64,000 nucleotides of DNA from Desulfurobacterium sp. TC5-1 (GTDB lineage: Bacteria > Aquificota > Aquificia > Desulfurobacteriales > Desulfurobacteriaceae): the NCBI RefSeq assembly GCF_000421485.1, contig NZ_ATXC01000001.1:620001-684000 (forward strand), read 5' to 3'. Below, one piece after another: positions 44,398-55,920 of the stretch. The notes under the pieces were generated by a model. That model ran no database searches, was not told the origin of the DNA, and worked only from the letters and a program-made list of their open reading frames with translations. The translations under genes and the position numbers were made by a program. Position 1 is the stretch's first letter. The number at the start of each line of letters is the position of its first letter.

Positions 44398-45105
44398 GTG
44401 GAATTTGAACTTTTCGAAACGGTAAGGGTTGAAAACAGAAAGGCAATCTTCATTGACAGACACTACGAAAGAATACAAAGAAGCGCTATTATTCTAAAGA
44501 TTCCGTTTAACTTGCCAAAAGAGGATTTCAAAACATTGATAGAAGACGCAGCCCCCGAATCTGGCAATTACCTTGTTAAATTCACACTGTCTTACAGCGG
44601 AAAAACCTCTATATCTTTTAGGGAATGTCAAATTCCTGGAGAAATTTCTCTCATGTTTTCCGACAGGATAAAAAGAAAAAACGATTTCCTCTCAAGGCAC
44701 AAAACGTCGTCCATATACGAGTCAATTATCGCCGTTCAAGCTGCCAGAGAAAAAGGATTCACAGAGGTAATACTTTCAGACACTAAAGGCTTTATCTCCG
44801 AAACTGCCTTCGCCAACATCTTTTTTGTAAAAAATGGTGTCTTTTTCACACCTTCACTTGAAACGGGATGCCTTCCGGGAACAAGAAGAGCTATAGTTTT
44901 AGAAATTTTAAAAGAAATGAACGTTCCCGTTTTCGAAGGATTCTTCACAAAAGAGAAAATTCTAAAAGCTGACGAAGTGTTAATAACAAGCACAAGGTAT
45001 GATGTTGTTTCCGTTCACAGAATAGAAGACAAAAATTTCAACCTTGCAGGAAAAACCTGGGGAGAAAGACTAAAAAAGGTGATGGATTTGATTAAATTTA
45101 AATAA
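44398..45105 (+). CDS. pabC: Class IV aminotransferase, probably aminodeoxychorismate lyase
   Basis: PLP enzyme of fold type IV. 235 residues. The PLP Lys is in RHKTSSIYESI. The cofactor-binding ending is GFISETAFANIFFVKNG, and LPGTRRAIVLEI and LITSTRYDVVSVHRI follow. Short length and lack of branched-chain motifs favour 4-amino-4-deoxychorismate lyase (p-aminobenzoate for folate) over IlvE or D-amino-acid transaminase. GTG start with GGGGGTAA upstream. Confidence 0.7.
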   Translation: MEFELFETVRVENRKAIFIDRHYERIQRSAIILKIPFNLPKEDFKTLIEDAAPESGNYLVKFTLSYSGKTSISFRECQIPGEISLMFSDRIKRKNDFLSRHKTSSIYESIIAVQAAREKGFTEVILSDTKGFISETAFANIFFVKNGVFFTPSLETGCLPGTRRAIVLEILKEMNVPVFEGFFTKEKILKADEVLITSTRYDVVSVHRIEDKNFNLAGKTWGERLKKVMDLIKFK

Positions 45106-45106
45106 T

Positions 45107-45127
45107 GGGGAAGGAAAAACCCTCCCC
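45107..45127. terminator. Convergent terminator between pabC and ctpA
   Basis: GGGGAAGG and CCCTCCCC pair with one bulge around an A-rich loop, followed by AAAAAG on the plus strand and TTCC-rich sequence on the minus strand. It could serve both genes. Confidence 0.6.
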
Positions 45128-45136
45128 AAAAAGTTA

Positions 45137-46423
45137 TCAGGCTGCCTTTTTAACTTCCTGATTTTCCATTTTTTGAAAGAGCTTAAACTCTTTTATAACT
45201 TCAATAGCCCTCTTAAGCTGATTGTCTATTCTTTTCTCTTTCTCTTTCCTCAGCTCCTCTGTTTTTTCAGGATGCTCTTCCATCTCCTTAGCTTCTTTCT
45301 TGAGAAAATCGATATCTTCCTGAGAAAGTTTAACCTCTATATCGGGTGTTATGCCTTTACCGTCAATACATTTATGGTTAGGCATGTAATATCTCGCAGT
45401 CGTTATCTTAACACCATATCCCATTTCAAGAGGGAAAAGTGTCTGAACAGAACCTTTTCCGAAAGTCTTTTCACCAACAACTATCGCCCTATCGTTATAC
45501 CTTAAAGCGCCTGTAAGAATCTCTGCAGCACTTGCCGTTCCACCGTTAACAAGCATCACAACAGGAATGTCTTCAGGAACTATCGGTGGATTTTCTGAGT
45601 AGAATTTCTGATTGCTGTCCGGGATTCTACCTTTTGTGTAAACAATTAAATCCCCTTCAGGAAGGAAGTAATCACTTATTTCAACTGCCGAATCAAGCAA
45701 TCCACCTGGATTGTTCCTCACGTCAACAATTATGCCTTCAAGATGCTTATCCTTCAAAAGACTTTTAAGTGCTTTCCTGAACTCATCAGGTGAATTTGCC
45801 TGAAACATTGTAAACCTAATATATCCAATATCTCCCTTGAGCTTTTTGTATTTGACACTTTTTATCTTGATTATAGCCCTTGTAATGGTAAAAGTTTTTG
45901 GCTTATCCCAGCCTTTTCTCATCACCTTTATCGTAACTTTCGTTCCCGGCTTACCTCTCATCATCTTTACAGCATCCATGAGGCTCATCTCCGGCGTAAA
46001 CGGCTTACCGTCTATTTCAACTATGATATCGCCAGGTTTAAGGCCAGCCCTATAGGCCGGTGTGTCTTCTATTGGGGTTATTATCAACAGCTTACCGTCT
46101 TTAGTCTTTGTTATTTGAATGCCCAAACCACCAAACTCTCCCCTCGTTTCAACTTCAAACTCTTTAAAATCTTCCGGCGTAAAGAGAACGGAATGGGGGT
46201 CAAGCTTTGAAAGCATCCCCTGAATCGCACCTTCAAAAAGCTTTTTAGGACTTACAGGGTCAACGTACTTTTCTTTAACAAGGTGATAAACTTCTGTAAA
46301 GAGAGAGATGTAAGAAAGCTCTCCACCATTATCATTTTTTGAGGCAAAGCCTGAAGTTACAATGGCAAATGAAAAAAGCACAAAAGCTAAAACGAACAGT
46401 CCCTTTTTCACAGATTTTTTCAT
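45137..46423 (-). CDS. ctpA: Carboxy-terminal processing protease (S41, CtpA/Prc type)
   Basis: Periplasmic serine protease. 428 residues. N-terminal signal or anchor (KKGLFVLAFVLFSFAIVTSGFA). PDZ domain at about 85-170 (FGGLGIQITKTKDG through RGKPGTKVTIKV). The catalytic dyad is Ser in VNGGTASAAEILTGAL and Lys in VVGEKTFGKGSVQTLF. A charged, helical C-terminus follows. Overlaps the upstream transketolase stop by four bases. Confidence 0.93.
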   Translation of the reverse strand: MKKSVKKGLFVLAFVLFSFAIVTSGFASKNDNGGELSYISLFTEVYHLVKEKYVDPVSPKKLFEGAIQGMLSKLDPHSVLFTPEDFKEFEVETRGEFGGLGIQITKTKDGKLLIITPIEDTPAYRAGLKPGDIIVEIDGKPFTPEMSLMDAVKMMRGKPGTKVTIKVMRKGWDKPKTFTITRAIIKIKSVKYKKLKGDIGYIRFTMFQANSPDEFRKALKSLLKDKHLEGIIVDVRNNPGGLLDSAVEISDYFLPEGDLIVYTKGRIPDSNQKFYSENPPIVPEDIPVVMLVNGGTASAAEILTGALRYNDRAIVVGEKTFGKGSVQTLFPLEMGYGVKITTARYYMPNHKCIDGKGITPDIEVKLSQEDIDFLKKEAKEMEEHPEKTEELRKEKEKRIDNQLKRAIEVIKEFKLFQKMENQEVKKAA

Positions 46424-47361
46424 CTTTTCTTCCTCTCAAGAACCTTTCTAATTTTCTCAATTATACCGCTTGCATCCAAATTATAATATTTTACAAGTTC
46501 CCAGGCTTTTCCAGAACGGCCAAAAATGTCAGGTGTCCCAACTCTCTCCATAGGAACCGGTACCGTCTCCACAAGGGCTTCAGCAACTGCAGACCCAAGA
46601 CCACCAATGATTGAATGTTCTTCGGCAGTAACTACCGCACCTGTTTTTGCAGCCGATTCAGCAAGAAGTTCTCTATCTATAGGTTTAACTGTTGGCATGT
46701 GGATAACTTCAACAGATATACCTTCCTTCTCAAGAACCTCAGCCGCTTCAAGTGCAAATGATGTTTCTAAACCGTTTGCAACGACGGTTACATCTTCACC
46801 CCTTCTTAACACATATCCTTTTCCTATTTCAAACTTGTAGTTTTCGTCAAAAATTCTTGGAAACTTCTCTCTTGTCAACCTGACATAAAAAGGACCAGCC
46901 GTGTATGCAACCTTTTCTATTACCTGCTTTGTCTCTATATCATCGGCAGGAACTACCACCCTCATATTTGGAATATTTCTCATATTTGCCACATCTTCCA
47001 AAGCCTGATGAGTTGCACCATCCTCTCCAACGGTTATTCCACCGTGAGTACACACAATCTTAACATTAAGCTCAGGATAACAGACCATCTGTCGTACCGC
47101 TTCCCATGCCCTTCCGGTAGCAAATATAGCAAATGTGCTAACAAAAACGATCTTCCCTGTCGTTGCAAGTCCAGCTGCTGTATTTATCATATTAATCTCA
47201 GCAATACCCATGTTGAAAAACCTCTCCGGAAAAACCTTTCCAAACTTTCCCGATTTAGTCGAACCGGAAAGATCAGCATCAAGAACAACAATCCTGTCGT
47301 CCTTCTTGCCAAGTTCTACCAAGGTATCACCGTATGCATCCCTAAGGCTTACTTTCTGCAT
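46420..47361 (-). CDS. Transketolase, C-terminal half
   Basis: Second polypeptide of a split transketolase. 313 residues with the pyrimidine-binding domain (FFNMGIAEINMINTAAGLA, whose Glu activates ThDP; THGGITVGEDGATHQALED) and the transketolase C-terminal domain. Must pair with the N-terminal half encoded at 48394. Normally the two genes touch; here a DUF3800 gene lies between. GGAGGAAAA precedes the ATG. Confidence 0.92.
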   Translation of the reverse strand: MQKVSLRDAYGDTLVELGKKDDRIVVLDADLSGSTKSGKFGKVFPERFFNMGIAEINMINTAAGLATTGKIVFVSTFAIFATGRAWEAVRQMVCYPELNVKIVCTHGGITVGEDGATHQALEDVANMRNIPNMRVVVPADDIETKQVIEKVAYTAGPFYVRLTREKFPRIFDENYKFEIGKGYVLRRGEDVTVVANGLETSFALEAAEVLEKEGISVEVIHMPTVKPIDRELLAESAAKTGAVVTAEEHSIIGGLGSAVAEALVETVPVPMERVGTPDIFGRSGKAWELVKYYNLDASGIIEKIRKVLERKKR

Positions 47362-47406
47362 TTTTCCTCCTTGACATTGAAAGTAATCTTATATAAATTA
47401 CCTACC

Positions 47407-47457
47407 AGCAGGCAAGGGGTCCCATGTACCCCGGGCCCTATGTGCCGTTTGCCTGCT
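47407..47457. repeat. Large nested hairpin between DUF3800 gene and transketolase half
   Basis: AGCAGGCAA (47407-47415) is exactly complementary to TTGCCTGCT (47449-47457). Inside, GGGGT and ACCCC pair around CCCATGT. One arm lies in the last codons of the DUF3800 gene. There is no T run after it on either strand, so it is not an ordinary terminator; it could be an end structure of an inserted element or an mRNA processing site. Confidence 0.55.
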
Positions 47458-48376
47458 CTTTCTTCAATGTTTCCATCATGGCTCTAAAGCCGGATAAATA
47501 AAAATCACCAAACATAACATCAAAAGCTTTTTTTCTATAACACAGAAAAGTTACAATACTTTTTGTCTTGGAAAGGAAGAACAAAAAATCTTCTGCAATT
47601 GCTTCAAACAACTTTCCTTTGTCAACAAAAAAACCTTCAGTTTCCTGAAACTCTAAAGCAATATTAAACAAAAATAGAACAATATCAGAAAGTTGGTTAA
47701 ATATAGAAAAGCTTGAATTAACATAATGAATATTGTCAATTACTGCATAAATTTGACTTTCAAATTTATATTTAAGAGATATTATAGGTTCAAAACTATA
47801 CTCACCAAACCTATTAAGCTTTTCAAAGTAAACCCTTCTTATCAAAAAGGAAAGCTTAATCCCTCCCTTCCTTCCAGTAAGGCTATTTCTATTTAAAAGT
47901 TCCTTTATGCTCTTAATATCCTTTTCCAGCTCATCAGCTATTACAAGTCCATATTTACCTCGTTGCAATAAAAAACTATCAAGAGCATAAAAAAATGCGT
48001 AAATAGCAGAAGATATCTTTTCCAAATCAGACCTAAACAGATTAGTATCCTTGTAGACTAATCCTAAAATTAAAGGAACATTAAATTTTGCCAGAAGCTG
48101 CAAAACTTCTTTAAAAAAATCTTTTTTCTTTTCAAAATCTAAATCTTTAAACTGTTTTCTTCCATAAAAAATATCTCCAGTATGGATTTCTGTCTCATAT
48201 ATATTATTAATCCCCAAAATTTCCTTACACATAGATTTAAAAGCATTCTCGATTAAATGGTGTTTTTCCACTTCTACAGCAAGTCCTCCATAAAGAAAAC
48301 AAGGACCATCACGGTAAAAACCTTCTTCATTTTTTTTAAGCTCCTTTCCACTTTCATCTGTATAGACAAGAAACAC
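47438..48376 (-). CDS. DUF3800 family protein
   Basis: 312 residues, starting at GTG 48376 with GGAGGA upstream. The N-terminus MFLVYTDESGKELKK carries the D-E-S-G motif that defines DUF3800, and VIADELEK carries a later acidic motif. The fold is thought to be RNase H-like and such genes are common on mobile and defence-related DNA; activity is unproven. It splits the transketolase pair and is clearly more A+T-rich than its neighbours, so I infer insertion by transfer. Confidence 0.78.
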   Translation of the reverse strand: MFLVYTDESGKELKKNEEGFYRDGPCFLYGGLAVEVEKHHLIENAFKSMCKEILGINNIYETEIHTGDIFYGRKQFKDLDFEKKKDFFKEVLQLLAKFNVPLILGLVYKDTNLFRSDLEKISSAIYAFFYALDSFLLQRGKYGLVIADELEKDIKSIKELLNRNSLTGRKGGIKLSFLIRRVYFEKLNRFGEYSFEPIISLKYKFESQIYAVIDNIHYVNSSFSIFNQLSDIVLFLFNIALEFQETEGFFVDKGKLFEAIAEDFLFFLSKTKSIVTFLCYRKKAFDVMFGDFYLSGFRAMMETLKKEQANGT

Positions 48377-48393
48377 TACTCATTCCTCCAAGG

Positions 48394-49257
48394 TTATACA
48401 ATCTCTCCAAGTTCTTTTAAAGCTTCCTTGAGTAAATCTGGTGAAAGTGCCTTTCCATGCCATTCAGCACGGTTCTCCATGAAAGAGACACCTTTTCCTT
48501 TCACAGTCTTTGCAACAATCATCGTAGGCTTGTACTTTACCCTGTCAGCTTCATCAAGAGCCGCTCTTATTTCATCAAAATCGTGTCCGTCTATCTCCAT
48601 AACATGCCAGCCAAAAGCCTTCCACTTTTCCATTGCCGGATATATAGACATAACCTCATCAACAGGACCATCTATCTGAAGGTTGTTGTTATCAAGAATC
48701 ACACATAAGTTATCAAGGTTGTAGTGAAATGCTGCCATTGACGCTTCCCAGACGCTTCCCTCCTGGGCTTCACCATCACCGATAACACAATAAATTTTTG
48801 AATCAAGACCTGAAAGTTTTGAACCTAAGGCCATTCCAACGGCAGCACCTATTCCAAGACCAAGCGAACCGGTAGAAATCTCTATACCTGGTGTTTTCAA
48901 CATATCCGGATGTCCCTGAAGGCTGCCATCAATCTTTCTAAACGTCATTAAATTTTCAACAGGAAAGTATCCACACCTTGCAAGAACAGAATAAAGAGCT
49001 GGACTGACATGACCTTTAGAAAGAACAAATCTGTCTCTCTCTTCCCAGCGGGGATTATCAGGATTGTGTCTCATCTTGTAGTAATAGAGTGTAACCAAGA
49101 TATCTGTAACAGACATTGAACCGCCTGGATGGCCTGAATTTGCATTTGTTGTCATTTTTAGAATATCCTTCCTGACCTCCCTTGCAATTACTCTTAATGT
49201 ACTGTTATCTATATCCCTGTTCCTTTCCATAAAAAACTGAGGCTCAAACCTTATCAT
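48394..49257 (-). CDS. Transketolase, N-terminal half
   Basis: ThDP-binding half of a split transketolase. 287 residues. TTNANSGHPGGSMSVTDIL at the start, VLSKGHVSPALYSVL, and the ThDP/Mg motif GDGEAQEGSVWEA...LDNNNLQIDG. Forms the active enzyme with the C-terminal half. Overlaps the argH stop by four bases. Functions in the non-oxidative pentose phosphate pathway. Confidence 0.93.
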   Translation of the reverse strand: MIRFEPQFFMERNRDIDNSTLRVIAREVRKDILKMTTNANSGHPGGSMSVTDILVTLYYYKMRHNPDNPRWEERDRFVLSKGHVSPALYSVLARCGYFPVENLMTFRKIDGSLQGHPDMLKTPGIEISTGSLGLGIGAAVGMALGSKLSGLDSKIYCVIGDGEAQEGSVWEASMAAFHYNLDNLCVILDNNNLQIDGPVDEVMSIYPAMEKWKAFGWHVMEIDGHDFDEIRAALDEADRVKYKPTMIVAKTVKGKGVSFMENRAEWHGKALSPDLLKEALKELGEIV

Positions 49258-50654
49258 TTTTCCTCCTTAAAACCTTCTTCTGTTTCTATTTTCTCAAGCT
49301 CTTTTAACACCTGTTCTTTAGCAGTTCCACCTATGATGTTTCTACTTGAAGTGGAACCTTCTACACTCATTAAATTTAAAACATCTCCGTCAAATGCGTC
49401 CGAAAACTGTTTAAATTCTTCTATCGTCATTGATTCAAGCGTTTTTTTGTTATCAAGACAGTAAGCAACGATTTCACCAACAATCCTGTGGGCATCCCTA
49501 AATGGAACGCCTTTCTTTGCAAGATAGTCCGCAACATCGGTAGCAAGGGAAAAACCTTTTGAGGCCTGAACCTTCATTCTATCTTTTTTGGGCTTCATTC
49601 CCTTTACGACCCTTGAGTTTACGGCAAGGGCAAGCTTAACTGTATCTATTGCATCAAATAGAGGTTCTTTATCCTCCTGCAAATCTCTGTTGTAGGTCAT
49701 CGGAAGCCCTTTAATGATGGTAAGAATAGCCACAAGATCACCGTAAACTCTACCTGTTTTTCCCCTTGTAAGCTCTGAAACATCAGGATTTTTCTTTTGA
49801 GGCATTATGGAACTTCCCGTACAGAAAGCATCCGGTAAATCTATAAATCCAAACTCTTCCGTTGACCAGAGAATCAACTCTTCTGAAAGTCTTGAAAGGT
49901 GGGCCATTACAAGAGCACAGTTAAAAATCGTTTCAGCAACAAAGTCTCTATCACTTACCGCATCCATGCTGTTTCTTGATACAGAATCAAACCCTAAAAG
50001 GGAAGCAGTAAACTCTCTATCAAGGGGATAACTTGTTCCTGCTAAAGCCGCAGAACCAAGAGGCATAACATTTACTCTTTTTAATGTGTCTTTAAAACGC
50101 TCCTCATCCCGTTTAAACATCTGATAGTAAGCAAGCATGTGGTGAGCATATAGGACAGGTTGGGCTATCTGAAGGTGCGTATAACCGGGCATAATTACAT
50201 CAATATATTTCTTTGCCTGAAGATAAAAGGCTTTCCTTAACTTTTTTAAAAGGGAAATAATCTCGTTTATTTCATGCCTTACGTAAAGTCTCACATCTGT
50301 GGCAACCTGGTCGTTTCTTGATCTTCCTGTATGCAGCTTACCACCAACAGGACCTATCTTTTCAATAAGCCTCTTTTCTATGTTCATATGAACGTCTTCA
50401 AGTTCCTGCTTCCATTCAAACTTTCCCTCTTCTATCTCTCTTAAAATCTCGTTAAGACCATCAACTATTTTTTTTGCTTCTTCCTCTTTGAGTATTCCCT
50501 GTTTTGCGAGCATCGTAACGTGAGCGATACTACCTGCAATGTCAAATGGCGCAAGCCTTCTATCGTAAGATACCGATTCCGTGTACTTTTCTACAAGAGC
50601 GTCTGTAGACTCCTTAAATCTGCCACCCCACAACTTTTTTTCGCTTTCAGCCAT
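49254..50654 (-). CDS. argH: Argininosuccinate lyase
   Basis: Final step of arginine synthesis. I start at ATG 50654 (MAESEKKLWGGRFKE) because AGGAGG precedes it; 466 residues. TGRSRNDQVATDVRL, the general-base region AGTSYPLDREFTASLLGF, and the fumarase-superfamily signature GSSIMPQKKNPD are intact. First gene of the argH-transketolase-DUF3800-transketolase-ctpA operon. Confidence 0.96.
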   Translation of the reverse strand: MAESEKKLWGGRFKESTDALVEKYTESVSYDRRLAPFDIAGSIAHVTMLAKQGILKEEEAKKIVDGLNEILREIEEGKFEWKQELEDVHMNIEKRLIEKIGPVGGKLHTGRSRNDQVATDVRLYVRHEINEIISLLKKLRKAFYLQAKKYIDVIMPGYTHLQIAQPVLYAHHMLAYYQMFKRDEERFKDTLKRVNVMPLGSAALAGTSYPLDREFTASLLGFDSVSRNSMDAVSDRDFVAETIFNCALVMAHLSRLSEELILWSTEEFGFIDLPDAFCTGSSIMPQKKNPDVSELTRGKTGRVYGDLVAILTIIKGLPMTYNRDLQEDKEPLFDAIDTVKLALAVNSRVVKGMKPKKDRMKVQASKGFSLATDVADYLAKKGVPFRDAHRIVGEIVAYCLDNKKTLESMTIEEFKQFSDAFDGDVLNLMSVEGSTSSRNIIGGTAKEQVLKELEKIETEEGFKEEK

Positions 50655-50657
50655 TAA

Positions 50658-52184
<1,527 letters not shown>

Positions 52185-52190
52185 AATTAT

Positions 52191-52205
52191 GCCCCCCTCG
52201 GGGGC
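52191..52205 (+). terminator. guaB terminator
   Basis: GCCCCC-CTC-GGGGGC is a perfect six-pair, three-base-loop hairpin seven bases after the stop, followed by TTCTTC. Also usable by the small minus-strand gene that ends five bases away. Confidence 0.8.
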
Positions 52206-52209
52206 TTCT

Positions 52210-52371
52210 TCATTCACACGCAGACTCTATTATTTCTACTATTTCATCAGCACTTTCAACATTTGCAACGTAAAACTTTAAATAGTGTCTTTCATCTATG
52301 TAAATAGCAAAAACGGTGACTAGTGTAATGACAAAAATTAAAAGAGTAATAGCTCTCTTTATAAGCGTCAT
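52210..52371 (-). CDS. Small single-helix membrane protein (53 residues)
   Basis: A minus-strand frame of 53 residues: MTLIKRAITLLIFVITLVTV then FAIYIDERHYLKFY, and an acidic tail ADEIVEIIESACE. It has one N-terminal transmembrane helix with a positively charged inside start. The coding look is good but no clear Shine-Dalgarno precedes the ATG. Ends against the guaB terminator. Unknown function. Confidence 0.5.
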   Translation of the reverse strand: MTLIKRAITLLIFVITLVTVFAIYIDERHYLKFYVANVESADEIVEIIESACE

Positions 52372-52414
52372 TCTAAATGCCACAATCGGTTGTGCTTTTA
52401 ATTATAACCTCTTG

Positions 52415-52454
52415 AAATACAATTGAGAATGATTATCTTTTTAAGATAAAATAG
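52415..52454 (+). promoter_or_regulatory. Promoter of the small regulator gene with a Fur-box-like site
   Basis: TTGAGA and TAAAAT lie 18 bases apart just before AAAGGAGG of the wHTH gene. The overlapping GAGAATGATTATC matches the Fur-box half GATAATGATAATC at 11 of 13 positions. Iron control of this gene is possible but only suggested. Confidence 0.35.
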
Positions 52455-52469
52455 TTAAAGGAGGTAAGT

Positions 52470-52664
52470 ATGGCAGAGTTAAACGAAAAGGAAAAGGCCG
52501 TTTTTGAATTCATGAAAGAGAAAGGCAAGCCAGTTCGTCCCGGTGACGTTGCAAAAGCGATTGGTATGGAAAGCAAAGAGGTTTCTAAAATCATCAAATC
52601 TTTGAGAGAAAAAGGGCTTGTTAACTCACCAAAAAGATGTTACTACGCACCTGTTGAAAGTTAA
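52470..52664 (+). CDS. Small winged-helix DNA-binding protein
   Basis: 64 residues that are little more than one MarR/ArsR-like winged helix: EKEKAVFEFMKEKGKPVRPG, then DVAKAIGMESKEVSKIIKSL as the recognition helix, then a short wing ending CYYAPVES. Good AAAGGAGG site. Targets unknown. Its stop overlaps the convergent mnmC-like gene by four bases. Confidence 0.8.
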   Translation: MAELNEKEKAVFEFMKEKGKPVRPGDVAKAIGMESKEVSKIIKSLREKGLVNSPKRCYYAPVES

Positions 52665-53518
52665 TAGATACATTCAAGGGGATACACTCTGTTTAAAAGA
52701 TAGATACAGCCGTTCCGCCGGTTTTTTATTAGGGCCGGCGGATCATTCAAATAAGGATCCCTGTAAGGAACGGCAAAAATTGAACTTTCAAGTTTTCTTT
52801 TCAACTTATCAGGCAAAACAGTTTCAGCACCTTTAACCGCCACTGTACTTTTACTTTTTCTACCGACGGCTATTCCTTCCCTAACACCAAAACCAGCCAT
52901 CTGCAAAGCCTTTCTAACAGGTAAAGATGAAGAATATGTGGCAAGTATCCCCCCTTTTCTAACCATTTCAGAAATTTTCTTAAAGAAATCAAAACTCCAG
53001 AGTTCTGGATTGACTTTTGGAGAAAAGGGATCGTGAAAAACAACGTCAAAAAAATCTCTATAACTGTCAGAAATTCTTTTTACAACACCTCTTCCTTCAC
53101 CGATAAAAACTCTAACACCAAGTTCTTTGTCACAATAGTTGAGAGTCAGGAAACCGTCTTCAAAAGAACGATTTCTCAAAAGTTCTTTCAACACCACTTT
53201 AAAACCTGACATATCTCCCCAGTCAAGCCGGAGGGAAGCCTTTATAACTTCTATATCTTTTTCAAAACCGATAATCAGAAGGCGCCTTCCAGCTTCAGAA
53301 GCAACTTTAACGGCAGATACGGAATTAAAACCGAGGCCAAAGCAAACATCAAGAATTTTTAAATCTCTTTCTCTTAAGGTTTCCCTTACCCTACAGGGCT
53401 TTATAAACTTTTCCTCTGCTTCCCTGAAAGCACCTGCTGTTATAGAATGATAAGGCTCTCCATACTCTTCCGAAAAAAAAGTAGGAGAGCCGTCAGCGGT
53501 TATTATCTTTTTTATCAT
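52661..53518 (-). CDS. MnmC-like tRNA 5-aminomethyl-2-thiouridine methyltransferase
   Basis: SAM-dependent methyltransferase resembling the N-terminal domain of MnmC (stand-alone MnmC2/DUF752). The opening [18 protein letters not shown] has the family pattern of T-x-x-S-x-x-(F/Y)-x-E-x-YHS. The SAM loop is [11 protein letters not shown], and the catalytic region is [17 protein letters not shown]. 285 residues, with no oxidase half. Completes the wobble-uridine side chain in tRNA. Last gene of the carA operon; ATGA overlap with lon. Confidence 0.85.
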   Translation of the reverse strand: MIKKIITADGSPTFFSEEYGEPYHSITAGAFREAEEKFIKPCRVRETLRERDLKILDVCFGLGFNSVSAVKVASEAGRRLLIIGFEKDIEVIKASLRLDWGDMSGFKVVLKELLRNRSFEDGFLTLNYCDKELGVRVFIGEGRGVVKRISDSYRDFFDVVFHDPFSPKVNPELWSFDFFKKISEMVRKGGILATYSSSLPVRKALQMAGFGVREGIAVGRKSKSTVAVKGAETVLPDKLKRKLESSIFAVPYRDPYLNDPPALIKNRRNGCIYLLNRVYPLECIY

Positions 53519-55920
53519 TTCACAGTAGCTGTTTTTCTGTGCTTCTTCGTTTTAGATTTGTGAATGGCAGTTTCAAAGACCTTCTCAACTCTATCAACAA
53601 AGAGAAGCTTAAGCTGTTTCTTCGCATCTTCCGGCAACTCTTCCATAACTTCCGCCCTGTTCTTGGCGGGAATGATAACGGTTTTTACACCGTACCTTAA
53701 AGCAGCAAGAATTTTCTCTTTTAAACCACCAACTGGAAGAACTTTACCACCAAGTGTTATCTCACCTGTCATTGCAACATCTTTTCTTACCTTTCTACCT
53801 GTTAAGGCTGAAAGCATTGCAGTAGCTATCGTTATACCGGCAGAAGGACCGTCTTTTGGAATGGCACCTGCAGGCACATGAACATGGATATCTATCTTCG
53901 AAAAATCCTTATCTATACCGTAGTCCTGTGCATGTGCCCTAATAAATCCAAGAGCAGCCTGCGCGGACTCTTTCATTACATCACCGAGACGTCCCGTCAG
54001 GATAAGCTTACCAGTTCCCGGCGTTACTATCGCCTCTACAAAAAGAACGTCTCCACCGGCGGCCGTCCAGGCAAGACCCGTAACAACTCCCACTTCATCC
54101 TCACCAAGTTCCATTTCAGGAATAAATTTCGGAGCGCCTAAAATCTCCTCCACACGCTTCTTTGTAATAACATACTTTTTCTCTTTTCCCTCACTTATCC
54201 AGAGGGCAACTTTTCTACAGACCGCTGCTATCTTCCTATCAAGGTTCCTCACACCAGCTTCTTTCGTGTAATGTCTTATTATGTGAATAACAGCATCGTC
54301 TCTAAACTGAATATCCTTTGTCGTCAAAGCGTGGTTTTTTATCTGCTTTGGAATTATGTACTTTTTGGCTATGTTAAGTTTTTCTTCTTCCGTGTACCCT
54401 GGAATATTTATAACCTCAAGTCTGTCGTAGAGAGGTTCCGGAATGGTATACGGTGTATTTGCAGTAGCTATAAAAAGTACCTCTGAAAGGTCAAAAGGCT
54501 GGTTTATATAGTTATCAACAAACTCTTTGTTCTGCTCAGGGTCAAGAACTTCAAGAAGTGCCGCCGCTGGATCACCCCTGAAATCAGAAGACATCTTATC
54601 TATCTCATCAAGGAGAATTACCGGATTTTTTGTTCCTGCTTTCCTCAATGCCTGAACAATCTTACCGGGCATAGCACCTACATAGGTTCTCCTGTGACCA
54701 CGGATTTCCGCCTCATCTCTCACACCACCAAGAGATATCCTCACAAACTTCCTTCCCATAGCTCTTGCAATGGAACGGGCAAGAGATGTTTTACCAACAC
54801 CTGGCGGTCCAACAAAACAAATGGTTGGCTGCTTCATAGAGTAAGACTTCTTCTTCCTCTTCTTCATAAGAGCTTTTACAGCAAGAAATTCAAGAATTCT
54901 ATTCTTAACCTTCTCAAGGTCGTAGTGATCCTCATCAAGAATCTTCTTTGCCCTTTCAATATCAAGTTTATCTCTTGAACGTTTTGACCACGGAAGCTCA
55001 ATCATCCACTCTATATAAGTTCTCAGAACGGCTGCTTCAGCAGATTCCGGATGCATTTTTTCAAGTCTTGAAAGCTCTTTTAAAACAGCTTCCTCAACCT
55101 CTTCAGGCATCTTTGCCTTTTTAATCTTTTTTCTGTACTCTTCTATCTCCTTACTCTTCTCTTCTTCTTCACCAAGCTCCTTCCTTATAGCTCTAAGCTG
55201 TTGCCTGAGGAAGTATTCCCTCTGCTCTTTTTCCATAGATTCCCGGGCTTTTGTCCTTATCAGTTCTTGAATCTCAAGGACTCTCATTTCGTGTTCAAGC
55301 TTCTTGCTTATCTTCTTGAGTCTCTCAACCGGATCAGTAGTAGAAAGAAGGTCTGCAGCCTCCGCGGTATTAAGCTCTATCTGTCCAGCAATGAGATCTG
55401 CAAGTCTGCCCGGGTCTTCAATACTCCTTAAAATCGCCACCATATCTGGTGGTATCTGCTTTCCAAGGGCGACAATCCTTTCTATCTGATCCTTTACAAG
55501 CTTTATAAGTGCTTCATCTTCTAATTTTTCCGCAACAAATTCTGGTTCTTCTATGTGTTCTACTTCCGCTTCAAAGTGGTCATCTACCACCTCAAGCTCT
55601 TTAAGTCTGGCTCTACCAAGGCCCTGAACCAGAATCTTTACTCTGCCGTCAGTCATCTTCATCGCTTTCAGGATAACGGCAACAGTACCTATATCATAAA
55701 GATCTTCTCTCTTTGGCTCTTCGATATCTTTATCTTTCTGCGTTGCAAGAAAAATAAGCTTATGCTCTTTTAAAGACTCCTCCACAGCCCTCAATGAAAA
55801 AGGTCTTCCAACAAAGAGAGGTGCTATCATCATGGGAAAAACTACAACATCCCTGAGAGGAAGCACCGGAAGCCTGTCAGGAAGCTTTGGCTCATTAACC
55901 GGCATAATTCCTTCAGCCAT
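53515..55920 (-). CDS. lon: ATP-dependent protease Lon
   Basis: AAA+ serine protease for damaged and regulatory proteins. Starts at ATG 55920 ([11 protein letters not shown]) with GAGAGGTGA, giving 801 residues. N-terminal substrate domain ([23 protein letters not shown]), coiled-coil linker, Walker [14 protein letters not shown], Walker [12 protein letters not shown]. The catalytic dyad is Ser in [16 protein letters not shown] and Lys in [15 protein letters not shown]. Complete. Confidence 0.97.
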   Translation of the reverse strand: MAEGIMPVNEPKLPDRLPVLPLRDVVVFPMMIAPLFVGRPFSLRAVEESLKEHKLIFLATQKDKDIEEPKREDLYDIGTVAVILKAMKMTDGRVKILVQGLGRARLKELEVVDDHFEAEVEHIEEPEFVAEKLEDEALIKLVKDQIERIVALGKQIPPDMVAILRSIEDPGRLADLIAGQIELNTAEAADLLSTTDPVERLKKISKKLEHEMRVLEIQELIRTKARESMEKEQREYFLRQQLRAIRKELGEEEEKSKEIEEYRKKIKKAKMPEEVEEAVLKELSRLEKMHPESAEAAVLRTYIEWMIELPWSKRSRDKLDIERAKKILDEDHYDLEKVKNRILEFLAVKALMKKRKKKSYSMKQPTICFVGPPGVGKTSLARSIARAMGRKFVRISLGGVRDEAEIRGHRRTYVGAMPGKIVQALRKAGTKNPVILLDEIDKMSSDFRGDPAAALLEVLDPEQNKEFVDNYINQPFDLSEVLFIATANTPYTIPEPLYDRLEVINIPGYTEEEKLNIAKKYIIPKQIKNHALTTKDIQFRDDAVIHIIRHYTKEAGVRNLDRKIAAVCRKVALWISEGKEKKYVITKKRVEEILGAPKFIPEMELGEDEVGVVTGLAWTAAGGDVLFVEAIVTPGTGKLILTGRLGDVMKESAQAALGFIRAHAQDYGIDKDFSKIDIHVHVPAGAIPKDGPSAGITIATAMLSALTGRKVRKDVAMTGEITLGGKVLPVGGLKEKILAALRYGVKTVIIPAKNRAEVMEELPEDAKKQLKLLFVDRVEKVFETAIHKSKTKKHRKTATVK

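Noticed and set aside
52715-52745. CCGCCGG/CCGGCGG inverted repeat as a terminator for the small regulator gene
   Set aside because: It lies within the coding end of the mnmC-like gene, has a long loop and no T run in the plus direction.
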